DNA of 64,000 bases from Dictyophora rubrovolvata (taxonomy: Eukaryota > Basidiomycota > Agaricomycetes > Phallales > Phallaceae). The notes under the pieces are model-generated. The model had not been told where the DNA came from. It saw only the letters and a list, made by a program, of their open reading frames with translations, and searched no databases. The number at the start of each line of letters is the position of its first letter. Position 1 is the first letter of the stretch. Both the position numbers and the translations under genes were made by a program. The stretch spans positions 2,108,001-2,172,000 of the forward strand of contig CP114117.1 in the NCBI GenBank assembly GCA_029959195.1, read 5' to 3'. Below, one piece after another: positions 12,056 through 22,447 of the stretch.

Positions 12056-12654
12056 GATGGGAGGGAAGGATAAGAAAGGATGAAATTAAATTTTTAAGCT
12101 CTGAAAAGAAAGGAAAAGAAACCACAAAAGGAAAGGAAACAAAAGATAAGAAGGCCCTTGTTTTATGTTTTTTATTTATTCCTGATGAGCCAAAAGGGGT
12201 TCTTCCTATAGCGTTAACCCAGATGTCTTAAATATAGCTGAACAGAATTTCCAAAGTCGATATAGCTTGGAGACAGTAGAACAGGAGTTGAAGGACGAAG
12301 AGAGGGTGACTAAGGTTCGGTGAGAGGATCAAAAGTGGAGATGGGAGGTTTAGAAGTCATGGGGATTTGTGGGATACCTGAATCATAGAATGGAAGGAAG
12401 AATTTGGGTTCTGATATGTGCATATGTTGATGATGGATCTATGAGCAAGGGATATCGAAAACAATATGCCAGAAAGCATGTCCATGTTCCACTATAGCCC
12501 ATATCCTAGTAACCGTTTCCAATAGACCTATGTGAATTGTATACATATTTACTACAACGAACCACTCTTCATATCCTTCTAATCATAAGCATGTTCCAAA
12601 GGAAACTTTCTTATCTCCTGCGTCTGAATATGAGATCAGATCCGAAGCTTTATG

Positions 12655-12873
12655 TTAACCAATAATAATAGGGTTCGGGTATAAAGGTAATAAGGTGGAG
12701 GGATTGAGGTTGAGGTGTGTATAGGATGTGTAGTAGATGTAGTATTGTGTGTTCAAATCGCAGAAATTGATATCAGGAGTAGGAGGGACAAAACGAAAAC
12801 AATGAGAGTCATCGATAGAAGGAGTGTGAAGAGAAGGCAGAGAATGAGAAGAGCGAATTTGGAATGAGGACAT
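12655..12873 (-). pseudogene. F1 second small ORF
   Basis: A 72-codon minus-strand frame with an ATG at 12873. It contains LNPSTLLPLYPNPIIIG, which resembles LDPTTLLPVYLP in the F2 ORF at 37785-38267, so it looks like a truncated relative of that ORF type. Between it and the frame at 12055 (12056-12654) I see only decayed sequence. Confidence 0.45.
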
Positions 12874-13036
12874 ATCTTTTGTATTGAGGTTTTTGGGATA
12901 ACAAAAAAATGTTTAGTCATAAGTTTTGGGTAGTTGCAAGGGTGAATTCAAGCTCTGAAGGACATATCGTGGGATTAGGGAATCTTCAGAATGTTTTTCC
13001 TTAATTCTTGCCAAATATAGATTTTGGTGCGCGACA

Positions 13037-13162
13037 GCACCCACTCCAAAGACTTGAAATGTTCCTCAATTGGAATCATGACGAACATACACTCACAAAG
13101 ACAATTCAAAGAGAAATGAGGCCTTTGATAATGGAGTCATTAAAGACGAGGAGAACGGAGAT
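13037..13162 (-). mobile_element. E-type LTR, part 2
   Basis: Continues the E LTR after F1 (CACTCCAAAGACTTGAAATG onward matches the reverse complement of 39270-39300 and beyond). It stops at GAACGGAGAT, where a C-type LTR begins, so the distal part of this E copy is absent. Confidence 0.75.
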
Positions 13163-14636
13163 TGTTAGAACAACTTGAGCACTGTGGAAAAAACCCCCAA
13201 TGAAAATTTACTGGAACTAGTGGGAAAACCAGATATCCAATGAAATCGGGACGGTTAACCCATTCCCAGAATTACTGGCTTTGACCCCCAAATTCATTGT
13301 TGGTTTGAACCTCTAATAAAAAGGCAGGGATGCCCAATGATTTAATCAAGGGATGTTTCTGTTATCTATTTGAACAGAAACTCCACATATTTCTCATTGG
13401 ACTTGACCAGTAAGATACCTTTGGCTTCAGCCTATTGCATTGATAGTGGTAAATCTGACTCTTTTTCAATAGATCAAGTCCAGTGTTTCTGAATATCTGA
13501 ACTTGAGTAGTAATCCAACTGACAGGTGCTTACTATGAACAGGTTTGTAAGTATTCCCGTTCAAAAACCGACTTTCTTTGCAATATTTAATTACATAGGT
13601 TTTGGTAAAGGTATATAAACTTGGACTTTATAAAAATCCCCCAAGTCTTTCCTTTCACCCCCCTCTCACCTTCTCCCTATAGTCCATGTCAGGCACCCTT
13701 GCATCAGTATGGTTGTGGTTCTTTCAGCGGCTCCCACTCCCACTCAAAAGATGCATAAAGCCACTGATAGTCTTGCTAATGGTCATAGTTGTCCCAGCAT
13801 CACCAAAATCCAAGTTTTGTGGCAGGCTGGACTTTAGGTGGATTCAGGGGAGTTCTTGTTGCGGGCGGTGAGTGTATTATCTTGTCCTATAGCTACTTAT
13901 TTAGTATTAATCCATTACCAAAGTTAGATATTAGAATTAATTTGTACTTAAATAATTATCTAGTTTAATATAATAATAATAAAATAAATTTTATATCTAA
14001 TAAATAAGTGATAAGTGAGCTAAAAGAAAAACAGATAACTGAGTTCGAATACCAGATGTGCTTTATTGTGAAAACCACTGAATTAGGCTGGAAGTTCCAA
14101 ATTTTTAAAAATATGCTTTCCAGAAAAACAGAAGTGGAAAAAGAGTAAAGAACCACTCAAAAAATTATGGTACTGTTACTGAATTTATAGTGGGACTTCT
14201 GGGTGGACTTTCTGGGTGTACCATTGGTAAATCCAATGATAGTCCCAGACCAATTCCGGCGTGGTTTTTTCCACAGTGCTCAGGGCACACACCTAGAGGG
14301 AGGAAAACCTAAGTGAGATATTGAGCAGAACTACTAACTACGTGTCTAGAGGGAGGAAAACCTAAGAGAACAAGCTTAGGGTTTTCCCTCTAGAGATAGA
14401 GACTATATATAATACAGGGCATGTGCTTGTAATCAATAGAAAGAGCTCCATAGGATCTGCAGCAATAAGTTCAAGGATTGCAAAGTGATCTGAGAGTTTG
14501 ATCAAAAATTGAACAAAGGAAGTGAAGAACAAATGGAAATAAGAGAATTCGAAATGATGAAGTGACCTGAATTTCAAGACTTTGAAGTTTGAGGAAGCAA
14601 TCAAAATAAGAATGGACGAACTAGCATACTCTGACA
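13163..14636 (-). mobile_element. C-type LTR, copy C2 (contains element G)
   Basis: Left end TGTTAGAACAACT, right end AGCATACTCTGACA, in reverse orientation to C1 (22128-22447). It is interrupted by element G after 13175. The flanks do not match (GAGAT left, GCATC right), and the left flank is an E LTR while the right flank is a family F fragment, as expected if two C LTRs recombined and removed what lay between. Confidence 0.75.
13176..14282. mobile_element. TIR element G, non-autonomous
   Basis: About 1.1 kb bounded by perfect 19-bp inverted repeats GAGCACTGTGGAAAAAACC / GGTTTTTTCCACAGTGCTC, possibly one base longer on each side. It lies inside the end of the C2 LTR, which reads CAACT before it and GGGCACACACC after it. 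A clear target duplication could not be settled. The inside has only short ORFs without recognisable domains, so it would depend on a transposase supplied elsewhere. The superfamily is not assigned. Confidence 0.75.
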
Positions 14637-15026
14637 GCATCATTAACCAAACATGATATGAATCCTGTAGGGCTAATTCCGACATAGAATAAACATGAGT
14701 AACTTGCTCACTGTAGACTTCTCTTCTGAAAGCCAGAAAGGGGTGTACAATATCTGAACTTCAACAGTTACAGATATCTCTGGGAACCTTGTGCAAGTAG
14801 ACTGGAAGTAGAGTTGTGGAGTCAATCTTGAGGATAGGAGTCAGTGAATAATAAGTGAACAGATTGTGACTATTGTGAGAATGACAAAATAATGAAGGGA
14901 TAACATCTTCTTCTAGGGATGGTTTTTGGGTGATTGGATGGAGTTGGAAGTTGATTATCCAGGAAGGATTTTGAATGTCCACTTTTGGACAAACAATCCA
15001 AATGAGGAAGATTTTGGTGTGTGACA
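14637..15026 (-). mobile_element. Family F fragment, copy F4
   Basis: Right-hand part of a family F element ending ATTTTGGTGTGTGACA. The minus strand encodes NLFTYYSLTPILKIDSTTLL followed by PVYLHKVPRD, closely related to the F2 frame at 37785-38267. It is truncated on its left by the C2 LTR, with no target duplication visible there. Confidence 0.7.
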
Positions 15027-15546
15027 CCACCTCCTGCAAAACATGGTTGACCTGGAGATAAAGGCATTCAGGTGGATATAGCATGGATTAATACATCATT
15101 ATGCATCATAATAAGTTGGGAGCTTGTGCAGGCAATCAAGTATGGCAATGTAGGACAAATGGCCAATCTAACCCCCACCCTCTTATTCAGCGGAAATGGC
15201 ACTTCTTGAAGAACTTCAGATGTGTGAGTCAGTTACAATAAGAACACACCATCAGAATGATCAAACGTATACCCCAAGGACCCAATATTTCATGGAATTT
15301 CATTGCATGTATCTCCCAATGCAAAATTCCATTGAAAAAGAGTTTCAAAAGGGATGGTAGCATGCCAATGTTACATGCAAGATGTGGACATTCTTGTTAC
15401 ATTGTATACTGATGAATGATTGCATAAAAAAGATCTGACTCAAATTTCAGCTGATCCTTTGAGCATTGTGTAAAAGGTCTCTCTACACTCAGCTACAGAA
15501 GAACACTTGTTGATTGGAAAGAGGAAGAAGGCAAAATGTGGGTAAC
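15027..15546. other. Unassigned stretch in the repeat block
   Basis: 520 bp between F4 and D3. I see no ORF with a recognisable product and no match to the other repeats in the window. Probably older, decayed mobile DNA. Confidence 0.4.
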
Positions 15547-16379
15547 TGTCATGCCCTGCTGTAATAATCTGAAAATAATATCTAAGTGTCATGGCTATAT
15601 ATATTATCAGAAAACTATGAAGATATTTGATAGTGAGGTCTTTTAGTCTCTGTGGAATGGATCCTGGTACTGAGTTCATAGAAGGGGAGAGATGAATGAT
15701 AATGTTAGGATGGGAGAGTGTGTGTATTAATGTCAAATCAACAACAAACACAACAACAACTACAATGATGCTATGATCTTGTGTGCAAGTGGGGGAGGGG
15801 GAGATATATGTAGACTGGCAATAAAATGGAATGACAATGAACAAAATGTCACTGACAATAAACAGTGATGGTAATTCTGTAAAAGTTAGCAAGGCTTCAA
15901 TGACAATATGAATTGCTGAGTTTATACTCCAAGGCCTCACTCAGAGTAATCCAAAGAAATAGATGTGGTGTAGAAAAAGACTAGAGATGAAACTTGACTT
16001 GAATATGACTTAAACTTGAGACAACTATCCAGTAGATTGCTGCTGTTATAAGTATTTATATGTAGTATTTATACCATTCAGAAGACATAGGAAAAAGTGA
16101 GATGACCACTCATCATTCACCATGATAACAAAAGAACCAAAGAAGGAGCATCACAAGAGAAAGATGGAGGATATAATTACATAGAATCAACAAGAGAAAT
16201 AGGAGAAATATGATGATAAAAAGGGAAACAAAAGAGAACAAAAGATATCAATCAGGCTCCTAACACAGCTTTATCAAATTCAACATCTGGCACTTCTTGC
16301 ACTGTTTCTTATCCAAAACCATAATCTCACCATCCTAAACTTCTTACCCTATCTATGGGATCATCTTCTTCATGGCCAT

Positions 16380-16870
16380 GGCACAATAATAAAAGCTAAA
16401 GCTGTGCTCAGTAACATCAGATCTTGAACCAGATTGGATTGGAGGTTGGCATAAGAAGGGAGAACTTGATATCCTTTGGAATAGTCAGGAAATGACAGAT
16501 AGAGTGTGTTGATGAATAGGAATTAAACATAGCTACAAAATTGGTGTCAAAAGACCAATCTTCAAATCAACTCCTCTTGATGATTGACAGAAAGGAACCC
16601 AATGAACTCATACAACTTATACATAATATTGATATACAAGGTCAGAGCTCATGGATATCCTAGCTCTAAATCATCATATGGTTTTCCATGGGGTGATAGG
16701 AAGCATGATAGAGGGATTGACATTGATTTCAGAGGCAAGGGAATTGTACACGTGAAGTCAGGTGAGAAAATTTGGGTTGGGACCAATTCACAGGGAAGAA
16801 TGAAATGGGAAAGACAGAGAGTTGTAAAATAGGGAACAGGGGAAGTAGAAAAATTGTTATTGTTCATCAT
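16380..16870 (-). pseudogene. F3 relic of ORF alpha
   Basis: Decayed counterpart of the F2 ORF at 36461-37006. The upper part keeps PYDDLELGYP; below it the segments EELI, RLVF, FLFI and DYSKGYQVLPSYA follow with stop codons between them. Its existence in the same place and orientation as in F2 shows that the ORF is part of the element. Confidence 0.55.
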
Positions 16871-16973
16871 GATGATAGGAATCTACCAAAGTTTTTAAGA
16901 GCACTAAAAAAAAATATCCAGGGAAAGAACAGTGATCTGATTGATAAGTGCTATCCAATCCAGAATTACCAGG

Positions 16974-17323
16974 TGTCACAGTATGCTAGCAACACTTAGT
17001 AGTATATCATTTGCCCCTTCCGTTTTCCCATATTCACATTCTTTTCATGTTCATTCTGTTTTTGCTCATTTTCTCATTCTCTTCATCTCTATCTGTTTCT
17101 CATTTTCAACTTGTTCCCACTCATTTCCACTCATTATCACCAGGGATCCCATGGGGATCAGTTGAGCACTTGTACTCACATATATATAGTTATTTTCCCT
17201 AGAGGAGGATCCCTAAGCTTTTTCTCTTAGGTTTTCCCTCCTCTAGGTGAGTAGCTAGTCATTCTCCATGAATAGATCTTAAGTTTTCCCTCCTCTAGGT
17301 GTGTGCCTGGAGTTGCCCTAACA
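16974..17323 (+). mobile_element. B-type LTR, copy B1
   Basis: A 350-bp unit from TGTCACAGTATGCTAGC to AGTTGCCCTAACA with the shared hairpin at 17198-17247 and a second CTTA(A)GTTTTCCCTCCTCTAGG copy near its end. The flanks CCAGG and CTTTT differ, so it is not a simple insertion; probably a recombination product. It separates the F3 alpha and beta relics. Confidence 0.8.
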
Positions 17324-17459
17324 CTTTTCCTTTATTCTATCCTGCACTGATTAGATCATGTTTCTGTTAAGATTTCCATAGGACAAATGTGATTACAATT
17401 AGTACATAGATGAGGTACAACAGGTTTTGGTGCATCATAGGCTGAGAGTGGAGTGGATG

Positions 17460-17790
17460 ATGAGGGGGTGGCTCTGGGATAGTATCTAAAGGTGTGTCCA
17501 AAAAGAGAACATAATTGTCATATAGAACTGCTCAGTAAGATGCCAAATCAGATTTCCAGGATGATGTGTCAAGAGGGCCCCAATCAGAGTGTGTATGATG
17601 CTTGCATGATAGGAATATGAATGCATTTGTCTACTCTGATCACTTCAGGCAGTTTCAGATCACTGTAAAAATAATGGAATTCAATTGCTGGATTTGAGTA
17701 ATGAGGCCATGGATCACCATCTTCTAATTCTACTATGTCACTCTTTACTCCATATTCATGAATTGTTGTCAGGAAGTTGGAAGTCTTCAT
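17460..17790 (-). pseudogene. F3 relic of ORF beta
   Basis: Counterpart of the F2 ORF at 37092-37628: shared segments are FLTT, ELEDGDPWP, FYSDLKLPEV, IPIMQASYTL and, after frameshifts, YVLFLDTPLDTIPEPP. It is broken by at least one frameshift after YTL. Confidence 0.55.
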
Positions 17791-18159
17791 GTCACCTATA
17801 TGGGATAAAAGGGTGTGGGGATGGTGTTGAGTGTGTGATAACCAATGGGTTGACCAGACATAATAGGAGATGAAAGAAAAAGAGAGGTGTCAAAAGAAAG
17901 AATTGGAGCTCTGAACCAAGAAGAAACCAGATAATTAAATAGAAGTAGGTATGTCCATATTTGTTATTTTTGTTCATTATTATATTTCAAAATTGATCAA
18001 GCTTGTTTCATTGAAGTGTGCGAATTGTTTGTTGATATTGGAGAGGGCATATTGTTAAATTGGAAGAAGTCAGGGATTGAGGAGGTGAATAATTATTGGA
18101 AGATAAGTTTGTTGGTTCCTTTGGAATGGGATTGGCAGGTCAATAGAATCCTAAGACTG

Positions 18160-18480
18160 GTTGGTGATTACATGTTGATAGGATCCACCAACTGGGAACA
18201 TCCAGGACCATTATCATGTATTCCAACCCAACTTGTGTTGTTAACCAAATATGGTACAAATCTTGTAGGGCTGATTCTGGTGTAGAATAAACATGAGTAA
18301 CTGTGAATGCCAAAAAGGGATGTAGGATATCTGAACTTCAATATTCTGGGAACCTTGTGCAAGTAGACTGGGAGTAGAGTCATGGAGTTGATTTCAAGAA
18401 TGGGAGTCAGTGAATAATAAGCAAATAGAGTAGTCTCAATATCCAGATCATGAGTATGAGGACTATCATGAGTATAACGA
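18160..18480 (-). pseudogene. F3 relic of ORF gamma
   Basis: Counterpart of the F2 frame at 37785-38267. It keeps TLLPVYLHKVP, and in other frames homologues of YSTRASALQDSY and WLTTQVGLEYM, so it is frameshifted. Confidence 0.5.
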
Positions 18481-19397
18481 AATAACAGAGGGATAACATC
18501 TTCTGAGATGGTTCTTAGGTGACTGGGGAAGAAGTGGGATTTTTGAATGTAAGCATAAGATGAGAGACAAAGGTTGAATATTTTATTGTTTGCTGAATGA
18601 GGGAATTTGGGTAAGTTGGAAGTCAGTTTTCTAGGAAGGATGGATTTGAATGTCTGCTTTCAGACAAGGAACCCAATTACCAAATAGGGAAGGTTTTGGT
18701 ATGTGATACTGCATGCCCCAATCCCAGACTTACCGAACTCCATACTCTATCATCTGTTCCACTCCCCCAACTCTGCACCCCATATTCTCATCCATACTCC
18801 ACATCACAGACTTTCCTTATGGGGAAGTTTGTTCTGATCAATTAGTAATAAGGTACCCAGATTATATCATATCGTCTCTGGCTTGCACTAGCCTATTTCC
18901 ACCTTTCCTTATTTGTTGTTATCCCCATTTCCATAGTTCTGCTCCCTCCTGTATTTAAACCCCAGCTCCCCAGCTGTAGATCCCCAGTCTGAATATAATC
19001 AGTTATCCTCTCATATTCTCATCCTGTATTGTGTAGTTGGCTCAAACCTAAGTTGACTCATACTTGTCATTCACATCATCTTTGACGACATGGACTTGTG
19101 CATACTCATGTACTTCCTCATACTCTGAAATTGAGAAATATCATAAGCTGGGTGAGTGGGCACAATATATAAGTTGAAGCCAAGTCCCTCACCCCATACT
19201 TCTGTACTCTGCTCTCTATCATCTCCAGTGGTCTGGACTTCTTCAGAACTATCTGGAATAGCCTTGGGCCACTATACATAATAATGATAATTGAAGTGAC
19301 AAAATGGTAGAGGTAGCTTCCAATGTCAGTAATCATGAAGAAGACATGTGGGATGCAGATAGCAATGGCAAATGGATCCTGTTGAATGGTCAGATAA

Positions 19398-19575
19398 TTA
19401 CAGCAGTTTGCAGTAAACACCTCCTAAACCAGGTTTTTCTGACCAAATGGCTGATTCAAAAATAGGGCTCAATTAGTAGAAAACATTCATAAAATAAACC
19501 TATGAATCAGCTGTTTGGTCAGAAAAACCTGGTTTAGGGGGTGTTTGAGTGCAAACTCTACTGCAAATGCTGTAA
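19398..19575. mobile_element. MITE-like element, copy 2
   Basis: 178 bp, left end TTACAGCAGTTTGCAG, right end CTACTGCAAATGCTGTAA, same inverted-repeat plan as 9073-9284 (AACCAGGTTTTTCTGACC / GGTCAGAAAAACCTGGTT inside). It is shorter than copy 1 in the left arm, where a block around GAGTTTGCACTCAA is missing. Confidence 0.8.
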
Positions 19576-19775
19576 AGCATACTGATATCTTCTTTCCAAA
19601 CGTTGTTGAGCTCTAGGTCATGGACTTTAGCCTTTTTGACAGGGTGGGGACATGGGAGAGGGCGAGGGTGTGGTTGACATTCATTCGTCCAAGCCCTGGG
19701 TTCAGAGAATGCTGTGTTCATCAGAGCTAGGTGGTGTTCATCCACACTCTGGGGGAAATGCATACATCAATGTTA

Positions 19776-20060
19776 TGCCATCAAGAGGAGTTGGTTTGGA
19801 GATTGGCCTTTTGACACCAATTTCATAGTTATACTCAATTCCTATTCATCAATGCACCCTTATCTGCTATCCCTCCCCCTCCTGACTACTCTATTGGATC
19901 TCAAGTTCTCCCTTCTTATGCCGACCTCCAATTCAAGATCTGATGTTACTGAGCACAGCCCTAGATTTTATTGTTGTGCCACAAAGAAGACAATCAATCC
20001 TACCAGATCAGTAAGAAGTTCAATGCTGGATGTTGATTTTGGTAAAGCTGCACTAGGGGT
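19776..20060 (+). mobile_element. Family F fragment, copy F5 (ORF alpha relic)
   Basis: The plus strand reads QEELVWRLAF, stop, HQFHSYTQFLFINAPLSAI and then DYSIGSQVLPSYADLQ, closely matching ORF alpha of F2 on the opposite strand. Similarity continues into the following non-coding part (TGTTACTGAGCACAGC...TTTTATTGTTGTGCC) as in F3. It has an in-frame stop and no element ends were found, so it is a truncated relic in inverted orientation. Confidence 0.6.
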
Positions 20061-20689
20061 CCAGTTCCATTGTTTTCTGTTAATCTATTCTCTTTTCTCA
20101 TAATTTATATGAGATGAAGACTGCTGCTTCATCTTCGGAGCAAGTCCAATCCTGTTATATCCTTCAAACCTGACCCACCTACTATACCTCCATGTATCTA
20201 CAAGATTTGATTCTGCAATGCCATTTGTTCATGACACCAACCTTTCAACAAAATACACCAGTCCATCCTATCTGGGCCAGGGTACCAAGTGACTGGTCCA
20301 GACCCCAGACACCAACACTCCTTTACAGAATCCAAACAAACCAGGTTTTCATCAATGTATATGCCATATGCAATGATCAATGTATTGTTGGTTCACAGCC
20401 AAGTTCTTCCATTGATTCAGGGGCAGCAAGCAAGGTCACCATGATTTGACACTCATTCAAGGATGGTTTAGTAAGAATTGGTGAATATGGTAATTTCACT
20501 GATGGAAACATTTGCTGAGCTTGGAGTTCCAGCTGCTTTTGATATTTCTTCATGTCCATTGGTCTTTCTTTATTAATGTGACGTTCCTTATTTTCTAGAA
20601 CTGTAGTCAAACATGGGGGCAATGGGAGGATAGTCATTGCGGTTCCCAACTCAAAATTACACCATCCTGTGGAGATCTTTCTACTCTAT
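20061..20689. other. Unassigned decayed mobile DNA
   Basis: Contains only short ORFs on both strands with no domain I can name. Likely remnants of retroelement internal sequence, but not demonstrable by eye. Confidence 0.35.
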
Positions 20690-20780
20690 CCTGTAGTATA
20701 TATTCTCTATCCCAGGGAAAAACCCTAAGCTTTTCCTCTTAGGTTTTCCCTCCTCTAGGTGTGCCCTGAGTCACCCTAAC
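20690..20780 (+). mobile_element. C/B-type LTR 3' fragment
   Basis: Holds the hairpin core CCCTAAGC...CTTAGGTTTTCCCTCCTCTA and the terminal GCCCTGAGTCACCCTAAC. The A2 LTR is inserted in its last bases (duplicated CTAAC). Confidence 0.7.
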
Positions 20781-21191
20781 TGTCAGGGTACGCTAGCGTT
20801 GTCCCCTTATTTTCCTACATTTATCTTTGGTTCTGGTCTATTTTATTTATTTCCATATTTCTCATATTTTATCCCATCTCTTGCGTTTCCCTCTCCTTCT
20901 GTATTCCCATTTTCCCTTCAACGGGTGCTGAGCACCTGTTCTCATCAGAGCCATGGCCTAGGCCCCGGCTAAAAGTCCAGGACCAGTGCGTACGCATCTG
21001 CGCCCAGTCCATGAACCAAAGGCCACGTGTGGCCTTCGCCGTTTTTCATAGTATATAGTTAGTAGTCCTAGAGGAGGGATCCCTAAGTTTGTTCTCTTAG
21101 GATCCCCTCCCCTCTAGGTGAGTTAGTATTATTCCTAGAATATATTTTGCGTAGGATCCCCTCCCTCTAGTCTGAGTGAGTAGCCCTGACA
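20781..21191 (+). mobile_element. Solo LTR, type A, copy A2
   Basis: 411 bp, TGTCAGGGTACGCTAGC to GTAGCCCTGACA, with a perfect 5-bp duplication CTAAC (20776-20780, 21192-21196). Same structure as A1, including the 3' hairpin. Confidence 0.93.
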
Positions 21192-21681
21192 CTAACACCA
21201 TCTCCATTCCCACCTCCTAGATCAGCATTCCCTGCTCCCACACCTGCACCTGCTGCCCCAGTGGACCTCGAAATGATGCAATGGATGTTGATGCAGCTCA
21301 TTGACATGTCCAGGCTGAAACTGCTCATTGTTATAGGTGCAGGCAGTTGGACATCTGGTTCAGGATTGTCCTCACATTCATGATATTAATATTCGGTTTG
21401 TACAAGCTGAAGAATAATAATAATGTTTTCTATAAATATGGCTGTTTTTAGATGAAAAACCTGTCAGTGCTGCATTATCACTATAAGCAGCACCTGCAAC
21501 AGACACCTCACTGGTTGTAAAAATATCTTTGTTTTGGGGTGTAAAATCTAAGCACCCACCCACATTATATTTTGAAAAGTGCTGTAATAGATAAGATAAG
21601 GAGGCTAGCAATTTAATCTGAGATTTATAAGAAGCCAAGCTATTGTATATTAAAAGCTATCTACTACTTAAAAAGGATTCC
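21192..21681. other. Unassigned stretch between A-type LTRs
   Basis: The minus strand has an 86-codon frame (21378-21638) that might be a retroelement pol remnant, but no catalytic motif is visible. The first 180 bp is proline/methionine-rich in one frame and is not recognised. Confidence 0.35.
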
Positions 21682-21817
21682 TGCATCAGGGTATGCTAAT
21701 GATGTCCTCTTTATTTTGTTATGTTTATTCATCAGCTCTTGTTTATTTTAGCCCTAGAGGAAGGATCCCTAAGTTTGTAGGATCCCCTCTCTCTAGTCTG
21801 AGCACATAGCCCTGACA
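21682..21817 (+). mobile_element. A-type LTR, internally deleted copy A5
   Basis: Only 136 bp: the start TGCATCAGGGTATGCTAA and the end CTCTAGTCTGAGCACATAGCC plus CTGACA of the A LTR are present, while most of the middle and half of the hairpin are gone. No matching flanks. Confidence 0.65.
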
Positions 21818-22127
21818 GTGGCCACTGCTGGAGTGTTGATACATCCTTACCACCAAGGCTATGTTAGATACTGGTGTGATGTTCTTGGATCATGACTATT
21901 GCACTCCTGAGACTGATCTCTGTATTCAATGTGGACAGAACCCCGAATCAAGCAGGAAGTATCACACATGTCATGGATCCAGGGTGGAGAATGCCCTGTT
22001 CTCCTTGGACATATGCCACCCTTCTCACCTGGTAAAGGATCAAGACATTTCCTGCACATTCAAGCTAAGGAAGGTATTACCTGCAGGTACCATATCCATA
22101 CCTGCCTAGTTGACTCAAGGCAGAAAC
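21818..22127. other. Unassigned stretch upstream of C1
   Basis: 310 bp with short ORFs on both strands; none is recognised. Probably decayed mobile DNA. Confidence 0.35.
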
Positions 22128-22447
22128 TGTCAGAGTACGCTAATTCATCTGTTCCATTTTCCATCACTTCCTCGAACTTCGAAGTCTCAAAGTTCAGATC
22201 ATTTCATTGTTCCAAACCATTTCCATTATTTCCATTTGTTCTTTATTTCCTTCATTCAATCTTCAATCAAACTCTCAAATCGCTTCGTGATTCTCAAACT
22301 TATCATCACAGATCCCACAGAGATCTCTCTATTGATTATGAGTGCTTGTCCTGTATTATATATAGTCTCTATCCCTAGAGGGAAAACCCTAAGCTTGTTC
22401 TCTTAGGTTTTCCTCCCTCTAGGTGTGTGCCCTGAGTTGCCCTAACA
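22128..22447 (+). mobile_element. C-type LTR, copy C1
   Basis: 320 bp from TGTCAGAGTACGCTAATTC to GAGTTGCCCTAACA, with the B/A-like hairpin (CCCTAGAGGGAAAACCCTAAG ... CTTAGGTTTTCCTCCCTC). Flanks GAAAC and GCAAG do not match. It abuts the hAT coding sequence, which starts in mid-protein right after it. Confidence 0.8.

Larger units (their letters stand above)
9791..13036 (-). mobile_element. Family F element, copy F1
   Basis: Undescribed-looking element. Left end TGTAACGATCTG, right end GTGCGCGACA. It interrupts an E LTR: the E sequence stops at 9790 and resumes at 13037, and comparison with the intact E copy shows that a 4-bp GCGC was duplicated and then decayed to GTGC on the left and GCAC on the right. 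Two later LTR insertions (D1, A1) lie inside; without them the element is about 2.3 kb. The left 560 bp is close to the left part of F2 and F3. The minus-strand ORFs are more diverged than in F2 and F3. No known transposase or polymerase was seen. Confidence 0.7.
15560..18708 (-). mobile_element. Family F element, copy F3
   Basis: Left end TGTAATAATCTG, right end GGTATGTGATA, flanked by a perfect 4-bp duplication CTGC (15556-15559, 18709-18712) inside a D LTR. Net length is about 2.8 kb after removing the B1 LTR at 16974-17323. The left 570 bp matches F1 and F2. Three minus-strand ORF relics occur in the same order as in F2: about 16380-16870, 17460-17790 and 18160-18480. Confidence 0.75.
15547..19283 (-). 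mobile_element. D-type LTR, copy D3, split by F3
   Basis: Begins TGTCATGCC at 15547, is interrupted by F3 (15560-18708), and resumes as CTGCATGCCCCAATCCC to end near CACTATACATAATA at about 19283. In reverse complement this matches D1 and D2 (TGTTACRTAYRGTGG...GGGCRTGACA). No clear 5-bp duplication is left. The body 18713-19283 is the LTR itself, with no gene. Confidence 0.75.

Noticed and set aside
15440-15940. 166-codon minus-strand frame crossing the left end of F3
   Set aside because: It crosses the D3/F3 junction and the start is not an ATG; only its first 30 residues recur in F1, so it is more likely non-coding element sequence.
16974-17323. Treating B-type units as DNA transposons (TGTCAC/TGTTAG tips)
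   Set aside because: Tips, length and the hairpin shared with A-type LTRs that have 5-bp duplications make LTR origin more likely.
21378-21638. 86-codon minus frame resembling a Copia pol fragment
   Set aside because: No diagnostic motif (no DD or conserved RNase H residues) could be identified; left as unassigned.
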